A stretch of 64,000 bases of DNA from NCBI GenBank assembly GCA_004352715.1, contig SCFE01000005.1, positions 2,276,128 through 2,340,127 of the forward strand. Direction: 5' to 3'. Under the pieces are notes generated by a model. It was not told the origin of the DNA. It saw only the letters and a program-made list of their open reading frames with translations, and did not search any database. The translations under genes and the position numbers were made by a program. This DNA is from Hofstenia miamia (taxonomy: Eukaryota; Xenacoelomorpha; Acoela). The stretch's first letter is position 1. Every line of letters begins with the position of its first letter. This document shows positions 55,496-64,000 of this stretch, in pieces.

Positions 55496-56648
55496 NGTCA
55501 AGCAGTAATGACAAGTAAATCCTTACCTGCAATAACACAGCTAATGTTATAAAGTAACAGTAGACAAATTGTGATAATGCCTGGTAGAGGATATTACAGT
55601 ATTGGTTCTTTTTTCTACAGTGAAATTGGCAAACTACCAATCTTCATTTGTTTTGGTTAGAGTATGGGCTGCTCTTGGCAAGGGTAATTCTTCACAGCCT
55701 AGTACTGCTCAAGCTGTTAGATGCATCCTGCAATTCTACAATATACTATGCCATTGGCAATTGTGAATTCACAGCTATTATGTGCCATTTGTTTATTATT
55801 TATTTACATGAGCTGAGATAATAGAACTCTGAGATAAATTATTTATTGAGCTAGAAATTAATACTTGAGACACACAATTAGCACCTTGGCAAGTAAGGAT
55901 GGCTTCATGGATATGGCTTTGGTGTGATGCTGTGTGAATTGGTCACTGCTGGAGTTCTTTGTGGAATCTCTGTGTTTATTAGGCAAATTGGTGAATCACC
56001 AATGTTTCTTTCTTTTGTTGGAATGTGGGTCACTCTCTGCTATGGTAAACTTTGCAAACTTGGATCTTAATGTAGCATCACCCAAAAGGAATAAGCTGCA
56101 AACAGGAGATTAGCGTCAAATGATTAATTGTGTTGAAATATAATTAGAAATATGATTGTAAAAATTTAGTTAATTATCTTATTCATTTTGTAAGATGCAA
56201 CCAAGTTACAATATTGTACATTCTAAGAAAATACTGGAGCTGATTAAGTATTATTTGACAAATTGTAACAAGCGAAATTACGCTTATGTAAGAACAGCCA
56301 TATTGGCAGAAGATTAATTCAAAATTCAAAATCAGCAGGTACTTAAAACTTTTTAAATAAATAGCTTAGAATTTATGAGATTTTTGATGAACAATAAATT
56401 CTTCAGAGTTTATTTTATTTTCACTCTTCATTTATCTGGTTTGATATTTAATTAAAAGTTCAGCTAAACAATTTGTGTCAAGTAGTGGCTGGATTCCATC
56501 ACGGGAGCAATTCAAAGGGTCCTTGTGCCAGTCATGAAACCACACTTAAGTTACAGATAGGAGTTTTTTTATTCTTGCTTAGTCTGACTATAGATCAATA
56601 CATGTATATTTTAATAGATGCCTGAAATGGCTGGATAGCCGAACCCTA
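55496..56648. other. Assembly duplication of 54345-55495
   Basis: After the N at 55496 about 1.15 kb repeats the preceding sequence with only a few single-base differences (for example agacgcatcc against agatgcatcc), the pattern expected of two haplotypes or overlapping contigs joined end to end. Confidence 0.85.
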
Positions 56649-57231
56649 GGGATATATATCTTTTATTAATAGTAGGAGACTTGAATATAATCGACCAAAT
56701 AAATGACTTTACATGTATTGTTATTAAATGTAGGTGTAGGAAACTGCAACTTATTAATTAGTTTCTAAAGCCAGTAAATTTTACGGTAATGGCTACTTTA
56801 ATATTAAATAAATGCAGTTAGTGTCAACACCTGGTAGCTTTACTTATTCAATCCAACAAACACTTTACAAAATTGAGTTTAAGTCAGTTACATCTTGACA
56901 TGAGTACACACACTGAGCTAATGTAGGGTACACATAACTAATTCCCATTGAGCTGAGATGGTGCAGTGGACTTGGTCAATTGTTCATGAAGGAGGAGAAC
57001 TGTGGTGTGGAGATCAGCTTCGGGCAGTAGCCCACAGATGAATCAATGAGGAAATGTCACATGACTTTGTCACCTAAGCAATGATGATTAGTACTCAATT
57101 AACCTAACCAGTTAACAAAGAGGAAACGTCTGGCAGTTTACTAAATCAGTAAATCCTCACCTGCCATTTACTTGAGTGATAGTTACTAATGATAATACAC
57201 TGTGCAAATAGGCCAGGTGGAGGATGTTACA
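56071..57231 (-). mobile_element. Solo LTR, 1161 bp, TTAA duplication
   Basis: On the plus strand it starts TGTAGCATCACCC and ends GGATGTTACA with TTAA on both sides (56067-56070 and 57232-57235). Length and sequence agree with the copy at 24078-25239. It lies in repeat unit B2. Confidence 0.85.
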
Positions 57232-57385
57232 TTAACTCTTGAGTTTACCAATACTGCTAGAGTAGCCAGAGCTCCCCCATGATTCTACAATATGAAAGTT
57301 TTGTTATATTCATAGATTAATAATGATAATCCAAAAGGACTTTCAGTATGCATTAAGATTGAATTGTAAAAATAACTTATATTGT

Positions 57386-58379
57386 NAATAAATTCTTCAG
57401 AGTTTATTTTATTTTCACTCTTCATTTATCTGGTTTGATATTTAATTAAAAGTTCAGCTAAACAATTTGTGTCAAGTAGTGGCTGGATTCCATCACGGGA
57501 GCAATTCAAAGGGTCCTTGTGCCAGTCATGAAACCACACTTAAGTTACAGATAGGAGTTTTTTTATTCTTGCTTAGTCTGACTATAGATCAATACATGTA
57601 TATTTTAATAGATGCCTGAAATGGCTGGATAGCCGAACCCTAGGGATATATATCTTTTATTAATAGTAGGAGACTTGAATATAATCGACCAAATAAATGA
57701 CTTTACATGTATTGTTATTAAATGTAGGTGTAGGAAACTGCAACTTATTAATTAGTTTCTAAAGCCAGTAAATTTTACGGTAATGGCTACTTTAATATTA
57801 AATAAATGCAGTTAGTGTCAACACCTGGTAGCTTTACTTATTCAATCCAACAAACACTTTACAAAATTGAGTTTAAGTCAGTTACATCTTGACATGAGTA
57901 CACACACTGAGCTAATGTAGGGTACACATAACTAATTCCCATTGAGCTGAGATGGTGCAGTGGACTTGGTCAATTGTTCATGAAGGAGGAGAACTGTGGT
58001 GTGGAGATCAGCTTCGGGCAGTAGCCCACAGATGAATCAATGAGGAAATGTCACATGACTTTGTCACCTAAGCAATGATGATTAGTACTCAATTAACCTA
58101 ACCAGTTAACAAAGAGGAAACGTCTGGCAGTTTACTAAATCAGTAAATCCTCACCTGCCATTTACTTGAGTGATAGTTACTAATGATAATACACTGTGCA
58201 AATAGGCCAGGTGGAGGATGTTACATTAACTCTTGAGTTTACCAATACTGCTAGAGTAGCCAGAGCTCCCCCATGATTCTACAATATGAAAGTTTTGTTA
58301 TATTCATAGATTAATAATGATAATCCAAAAGGACTTTCAGTATGCATTAAGATTGAATTGTAAAAATAACTTATATTGT
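57386..58379. other. Assembly duplication of 56391-57385
   Basis: The single N at 57386 is followed by a virtually exact copy of the preceding kilobase, including the right two-thirds of the solo LTR and its TTAA flank. This is a contig-overlap artefact until shown otherwise. Confidence 0.85.
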
Positions 58380-59558
58380 AGCTATTTGACAAATAAATAT
58401 TACTGTCATTGCTGCATTTCTCCATTCTGAGAGAAATTTGAAAGATTTGATATTTTATAGAATGAAAAAATAGAATAAGTCTACATGAATATGTCCTACA
58501 TGATTAATTCCTACACAATTTAGTCCTAGATGATTAAGTTCTTCATTAATAAGCACAACATTTGAATGAATCAACAGCAAAATGTCATGGAAAATTATTG
58601 ATGGTTGCAGATTTTGATCAAATTTAAATATAATTGAGAATTTTTTATACATAAAAAATATTGAGATTTATTTAAAGCATTACCTGTATAAGAAAGAGGT
58701 GCAGGTTGAGCTCTAATCTGTGTGTTGAATATTTTTCTTGATTAAAAACATTTATTTGCTTTTTTGTTATTTTAAACAAATATTAATTATTAAATGTTTT
58801 CATAGAAGAAATATGTTCCCTTAAATATGATTTGGCAGCATATTGGTAAGCACAGCTGTGAATTTTAAAGATGATTGTAGGTTCATAGTGAATCTATGAA
58901 TTTTTCCTTTTATTGCAATTCCTTTATTTCCTATATATACATAGTTCATTTCTTTCTGATTGCATATTTAAGTAGAATTTAACAATTTGAAGGTTTATCT
59001 AAATCCATCTTCATTAAAATATTATTTGTGCACTCAACTTGTGTGGAACAATACCATCTCTGATGGTAATATGCAGGTTCAACTCCTGTTGAGTCCTTAT
59101 TTGCATAAATTGAACAGCTTTTCAAACACATTTGAATTGGACAAATGACCTGTTATATGCGTGACACCATTACATGATTCATATATTATTTCACTCAAAA
59201 ATGCATTACATTAATGTATGACTTCTTGGTGGTTGAAAAATTCAGTGTAAAACAATACTACAGCTCTCTTTCAAATTTTAGAAATTTAGCAAAATGCAAA
59301 AGAAACTTAGAGCGGAAATTTAATTTCCCAAATAACAATAAATTATTACAAAATATCCAAACAAATAGAAAATGAATAAATTTCAGAGAATGGGGGATTT
59401 TCATGAAATTTTGGAATGTTTCAAAATGTCTAATTTTTATATAATTCATATTTGAAATTTTCAAAAAAATTGTTGCCAATTCTTAAAATTTCCTATATTT
59501 TTTAATATTACTACTTTTGTTTTAATCCCATTACCGACATTGATTGGTTTGACGTCAT

Positions 59559-59590
59559 TTCTGACCTCTTAAGTTCTGAATGTGCAGAAA
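59559..59590. promoter_or_regulatory. CCAAT box plus TGACGTCA in inverted block
   Basis: GATTGG is followed four bases later by TGACGTCA and then ttctgacctctta. The right inverted copy (60570-60595) keeps TGACGTAA and lacks the CCAAT box. This is the third place in the window where these two motifs occur together. Confidence 0.35.
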
Positions 59591-60061
59591 TTTCTTGGAA
59601 AACACTTACATTAAGCATTAATATTTATTTATAGATTTAAAAGATTTATTTAATTTATAAGTATACTAATCTTAAATAAGTGCTATAAATTAAGCTTTAA
59701 TAGAGTTTTGAAATACTTTTAGTATAGTTATGATAAAAGCAACATCAATAAATTTGCTGATGATAACAGACTTAATGCTCACATCATTCTTTTCCAAGTC
59801 CGCGATTTATTGCCAACCAGGGGTTGCAAACACTAAATTAAGCAATTCAATGCTCCCAAATTATGGAGAAGAGGCAATTGGTTTCATAGAGTTGCAATGA
59901 ATTCAAGATTGCTGTACAGTGCAATGTTTAATTACTCCTGAACACAAGATTGGCTCCTCCCCTTATAAATGCATTATTGAAGTGGATGAAAGAAATTTGG
60001 AGATATTGTCTGCAACATGTATATATATATAAATCAAAAAAGAATCAGTCTTCAACCTGAA

Positions 60062-60560
60062 ATAAATAAGCAATTGAAGATCTCGGAAAAAATCCATTAT
60101 TTTAAACAAGTTTCAATATTTAAAAATACAAATATAAAAACTCGGAATTGTATTGAAGTCTAAAAGAACTATTGACCATGAAATTCAAAAAATGTGCTAA
60201 CTCAAAAAGTAAAAACTCGAATGACATAAACAATACATTTAATACATAACCTATTATAGTTTTTGGTAGAAATATAAGCTAAGTTGCATTCAACACATAA
60301 GTTTATTGGAGTTACGTCTAGAATTTCAACAACTCGAATGTGTTAGCAATCGAAGATCTCGGAAAATAAAAATAAATTAATAAAACGCGAACTTGCAATA
60401 TTTGTAGAAAAAATCCAATATTACAATATAAAAACTTGGAATTATTTAAATCTCAAGAAACTCTATCAAACTTGAAATTTTCTTCAAAAAAATATGCTAA
60501 CTCGTAAATCCTGAATGATATAAACAATAAAATACATAACACATAACACTGTTATAGTTT
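60062..60560. repeat. Two ~285-bp tandem units
   Basis: Both units contain caattgaagatctcgg or caatcgaagatctcgg, a run with atataaaaactcggaatt, a part with tgctaactc and a stretch of acataaacaatac, ending in attatagtttt(t/c)ggta. They form the centre of the inverted-repeat element. Confidence 0.7.
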
Positions 60561-61359
60561 TCGGTATTTGTAAGAGGTCAGAAATGACGTAACAAAATTC
60601 CCAAATGTAATGGGATTAAAACAAAATCAGAAATATTTTAAAATTTAGGAAATTTTAAAAACTGGAAACCATTTTTTTGCTAATTTCCCTACCGATTATA
60701 TAGAAATTATATATTTTAAAATATTTCAAAATTTCATGAATATCCCCCATTAAAATCATTAATATTATTAGTAATAGTGTAGGATTTAATCATGTAGGAC
60801 TTATTCCTGTAGCACTTATTCTTGTATGACTTATTCCTGTAGCAAAACAATTGCAGTAAATAGCCAACCCATTAAATATCAAAAGTTTTATAAATTTGGA
60901 TATTGCTGTTCACAGGTTTAGTGTATTTCATAGTGAAAGAACAGTAAGAAACTTCTATTGAAGAATTATTTCCTATATAACGGTTTGATTTTTATCCTTC
61001 CTCTCTTCTGCTTATAATTCTATAATTATAAGTTGCAACGGGTCCATAAATAATTTGCAGATTTTGTCGTGGTATGAGTAGGTTTGGGTACACGCGCTGT
61101 GCTGCAGCCACTTAGTTTCCAACTTTGTTTCGAATAGCATGCTGTCGCATCTATCAAAATGAATCGTTTATCAATTCTATTTCTTATAATTTCGTTTGTT
61201 TGTCCCTGTTGGTCACTTCTCTAATCAGTTAACTGTTGTCAACGGCATCTCATTAAGTGGATTTCTCCCTTTCTTATTAAATTCAGCAATATTTTTTACA
61301 TAGTTTATGAGCAGGTATAACCATATTATTATATTTAATGGATTGATTTGACAGAAACA

Positions 61360-61450
61360 GAGTGTCCGCGCTTCCTGGAAATCTGGAACTGCCTGGAAGT
61401 TCAACGTTGCTTCCTTGAGCTGCCTTTAGTACCTGGAACTGTTTGGAAAT
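61360..61450. repeat. Possible DNA-transposon end (CAGAGTGTCCGC)
   Basis: The stretch acagagtgtccgcgcttcct with repeats of cctggaa(c/a)t resembles a hAT terminus with subterminal repeats. No partner end was found within the window. Confidence 0.3.
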
Positions 61451-61521
61451 TCAATTTTTAATTCTCAGATTTATTGTCTCTTGTCTAAATGTACCAAGGT
61501 TCCAATATAGTTGTCACTGAA

Positions 61522-61794
61522 CTAACAAATAATGTCAAGAATAGGTTCCTGATCAAGAGTTGAAATTGTAGTAACAACTCCATTGTCTAGCCATCCTGTT
61601 AAGCACACCTTGATATCACCAACTTCTATACGTATATTTCCAAGTGGCTTTTCCTTTGCAACAGCTGGAAATTGGCCTTTTCCAATTCTGCCATTTGCAC
61701 TATTCCTAATAGACACATTTCTTGAAGTAAGGTTATCAAGAGCACTGCGATTATAATAATAATTATCTGCCACAAGATGCTGTTTAAATTTCAA
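61522..61794 (-). pseudogene. Probable piggyBac transposase fragment
   Basis: The 90-codon frame contains 'NLTSRNVSIRNSANGRIGKG', 'QFPAVAKEKPLGNIRIEVGD' and 'TGWLDNGVVTTISTLDQEP'. The spacing of the basic/asparagine start, P, and the W-x-DN-x-x-V-x-x-(L/I)S motif recalls the piggyBac (PGBD) core before the C-terminus. It has no stop inside but both ends of the gene are missing and no CxxC tail follows. Confidence 0.45.
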
Positions 61795-62506
61795 TAGTCA
61801 TTTAAAGAAGCGTTTAACTTAATAAAAAATCACTGGTTAAATATTAATTCCAAAATTAATACAACAAAGCCACATATGTTGTGAATGTGGAATAAAATCG
61901 TGTCATTACCGCACCAATATGATGTTTCCAAACATTCAAATATATCAAGCGTGTTGTTAACAATTTTGCAGTTTTCGAGGCCAAATTCCTCAGAAAATTG
62001 TATTTTCGGTTAATTGTTTTGTAGAAATGTTCCACCCTTTTTTCTAATCCAATAACATTGGCCTTTCTCTAATAAAAATGTTGTTAAATTACAAATAGAT
62101 ACTATAATGATTTACAAATTATTGATTTGAGTGGTTTGTCTTAGATATTTTCATTTGCAGCAATTGTATATACCTCATTTTATTTTTTGAAATCAACTGA
62201 ACAAAAGTCCTTTGCACGTGCATATAATGTGCAAAAACAAAACATGTTTCTCTACTTTTTTTGTTGAAAGGCTTGTTCAAGTTATTGAAATACGAAAAAC
62301 TGTTTATGTATTGCATGGTTATATCTGTTTAGTAACCAGATGTCGTAATTTGCGTGTTCGTATTTTAATTAACCCATTTGTTGCGCCCGTTGGATTAACA
62401 TTTTCTGCAGTAATCGCATCGAAAATTGCTGGAAGTAATTTTCTTTTAATTGTGCATTAGATTTTACATCTTTATTGTTATTACACAGATTAATTAGATT
62501 TCAGTT

Positions 62507-62945
62507 ATGCCTCCTTCAATTTCGCTGTCCAACCTAAAAAATTTGAGCGATGCCCAGTTTACCTCTGCTGGTCTGAAGAAAGACGCTATCATTTCGTTGC
62601 TGCGCCAAGCTGTTACTTCTCTCTCTACCTCGCTCCCCTCCTCTAATGATGGTCCTGGTGTCATATCATACTTGTCTGAATCCCTCACAAAGCTTTCCTC
62701 CGATATTTCCTCACTACAATCTCAACTGTACTCCTACAGTGCTCCTGCCTCACGTACTGTCTCATCGCTCCCCAATAATCCTGCTCCAAGTTTCACACCC
62801 GCGCATCCTCCTAAGCAGTCTATCCCTTCGTCTACTAACCGTGTTCGTCCTCGTCCAGTTTTTGGTTCTAGTGTTTCCTGCCGTCTCCCTGCTGTTCCAA
62901 TTAGTTCACTTCCGCGGCCTCTCCGCAAAGCTTATATTTGGTTTT
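62507..62945 (+). pseudogene. LINE ORF1-like protein
   Basis: The product (146 codons) starts MPPSISLSNLKNLSDAQFTS, has a leucine/serine-rich segment with heptad-like spacing (ISYLSESLTKLSSDISSLQS), suggesting a coiled coil, then a Pro/Ser/Arg-rich stretch with 'NRVRPRP'. This is the usual order of a LINE ORF1 protein before its RNA-binding part, but no zinc knuckle or RRM is seen. It stops soon after the deletion junction at about 62930. Confidence 0.4.
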
Positions 62946-63780
62946 GATGCTGATTTCATCGCACTGTTCCAGTCATACCTGACCAATCGCCACCAATGTC
63001 TCAAAATCAACTCGTCTATCTCTTCTCCTCTCCCCGCTACTAGTGGTGCCCCTCAAGTCTCAGTGTTTGCTGTTCTTTTCTTCCTCGTTGCCATTAACGA
63101 CCTCCCTCATTCTGTTCTCAACTAGTCTTGCCTGTTGTATGTCGACGACACTGCGATTTTTTTATTTTGGCTGGTCTTTTGCTTCTAACATTTCATTCTG
63201 ATCTTTGCATTTGTCTAGTTGGTCCGCTGTCAACCATCTTGATTTTAGCGCTACCAAGACATGTGGAATTTCCTTTTCTGTGGCTTCCCCTTCTGAATTG
63301 CTTCTACCTATGAACTTCGCTACTCATCACACTCATCTTGGAGTTCAACTTGCTGCAAACTTAAATTGGACTGGACATGTGTCTTTGCGGCTCTGCAAAG
63401 ATAATTTCTCGCTATTTGCTCTTTTCCGTAATGTTCCTTTTAATACCTCGTCCGCTGTGAAACTCTCTTTGTTCAAGTCCATTCTTCTCTTTGTGTCTTC
63501 CTGTTTGTGGCCTTCTCGTGCTTTGTTCTTCTCCATGGAACGTTTCCAGAAACACGCTTTCAAATAGATTTTCCTCTTTGACCTATAAAGACGCTCTGCT
63601 GAAATTCTTGACTCTCCCACTGTCATTCCACTTTTAATGCCTGTGATGTCCTGTTCAATCGTTTACTGACTCGGAAGCTAGACCTTGATCCATTTGATTT
63701 TATCTCCTTCTCTAACTCCTACTCTACTTGCGCTGATGTTGCTGTCACGTTCTCTGTTCATCGTCTCAAGAAATATCGCA
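62929..63780 (+). pseudogene. LINE reverse transcriptase, C-terminal half
   Basis: Starting at 'FGFDADFIALFQSYLTNRHQ' the frame shows the palm entry (GFD...SYLTNR-x-Q-x-(V/L)-K), then '[20 protein letters not shown]' (family GVPQGSVL...FINDLP), a stop, and LLYVDDTAIF with the catalytic YVDD at 63138-63149. After frame changes come 'HLGVQLAANLNWTGH', the typical LG-x-x-(l)-x-x-(l)-x-W-x-x-H(i/v) motif, and 'ERFQKHAFK'. Conserved YVDD contrasts with YVDA in the 42-kb copy. Stops and shifts make it a pseudogene. Confidence 0.75.
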
Positions 63781-63967
63781 CCCTTACTCGTTTTTCAATC
63801 GTGTTTGTGCTTCTGCTAATTTCTTACTGACTCTAAATCCTCCAACTGCCATTGATTTCTTTTTCCTCGCCCACAACCTTCAAGAAATCTTTGATGTCTT
63901 TCCTCTGTCGATTGATTTGACTTTTTAATTTTTGTTTTGTTCCGCCCTAACCGGCTTAATAAAGTCT

Positions 63968-63968
63968 T

Positions 63969-64000
<32 letters not shown>
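63968..64000 (+). repeat. (ATT)n tail
   Basis: A pure (ATT)n run of at least ten units follows cttaataaagtctttc at the 3' end of the LINE and reaches the window end. It is the element's own tail, not a random microsatellite. Confidence 0.85.

Larger units (their letters stand above)
58470..60850. mobile_element. Inverted-repeat element with subterminal 15-bp repeats
   Basis: The left end (58474-58550) and right end (60778-60845) carry inverted copies of ggaataagtcctaca-type units, each ending in tacatgatta(a)ttcctacac. A second inverted block lies further in: 59388-59580 against 60555-60758, sharing atgggggat-ttcatgaaatttt, aaaatttcct, gttttaatcccatta and cgtcatttctgacctctta. The interior has no coding frame but a duplicated ~285-bp unit. 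No clear target duplication was found, so superfamily is open. Confidence 0.6.
62507..64000 (+). mobile_element. LINE, internally deleted, with (ATT)n tail
   Basis: The copy runs from an ORF1-like start at 62507 to an (ATT)n tail at 63968-64000 that continues past the window. AATAAA lies just before the tail (63959-63964). The endonuclease and first half of the reverse transcriptase are missing: ORF1-like sequence joins palm sequence near 62930. Short tandem-repeat tails are typical of CR1/L2/I-group LINEs; the clade is not settled. Confidence 0.75.

Noticed and set aside
63345-63626. Minus-strand frame rich in Lys/Arg/Glu
   Set aside because: It is the complement of the LINE reverse transcriptase tail.

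Overview
The window reads as nuclear DNA of an invertebrate metazoan. It is strongly AT-rich, has GT-AG introns, carries one recognisable host gene (Cab39/MO25), and is otherwise packed with nested eukaryotic transposons. No bacterial operons, CRISPR arrays, rRNAs or tRNAs are visible. The phylum cannot be fixed from the sequence. One 673-base run of N and four single-N joins show that this is a draft scaffold. At least three of the single-N joins are followed by re-sequenced copies of flanking DNA.

Layout. 0.99-6.65 kb: one LTR of a Ty3/gypsy- or BEL-like retrotransposon (flanks GCAA). It is split by a 3.8-kb Polinton/Maverick-like non-autonomous element with a 6-bp ATTAGC duplication, AGT...ACT termini and long inverted repeats made of CCAAT-box units, a CRE palindrome and a minisatellite. 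6.7-8.3 kb: LINE fragments (endonuclease + strand, reverse transcriptase - strand). 9.5-19.5 kb: a ~10-kb segment bounded by hAT-type termini (TAGAGATG...CATCTCTA) and a perfect 8-bp duplication (GTCTGAAC). It holds a broken protein-primed DNA polymerase B of Polinton/adintovirus type, zinc fingers, two relatives of a small 'TkyG...FLPKR' protein family, and several unassigned genes.

20-36 kb: hAT debris. This includes a 4-kb hAT copy (23.0-27.1 kb) that holds a solo LTR and a LINE tail, a perfect hAT MITE at 27.5 kb, a BED finger at 30.8 kb and a hAT dimerisation domain at 33.3 kb. 36.07-47.16 kb: Cab39/MO25 on the minus strand. Eight coding exons with clean splice sites and matching phases are found, but the exon for roughly residues 94-130 is not, and the 6.3-kb intron where it should lie holds a mariner copy, two LINE pieces and a hAT MITE. 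49.9-51.2 kb: a TA-flanked inverted-repeat element. 51.3-58.4 kb: minisatellite, an unassigned degraded coding region, two minus-strand solo LTRs (flanks GTAT, TTAA) inside a tandemly repeated host sequence, and assembly duplications. 58.5-60.9 kb: a long inverted-repeat element. 61.5 kb: probable piggyBac fragment. 62.5-64.0 kb: a deleted LINE ending in an (ATT)n tail.

Apart from Cab39 nothing looks like an intact host gene, and nearly every mobile-element gene is broken. The biology of the window is mainly the order of insertions: Polinton-like element into LTR, LTR into hAT, MITE into hAT region, and virus-like genes inside hAT-type ends. A CCAAT box close to a TGACGTCA palindrome also recurs in three otherwise unrelated elements.
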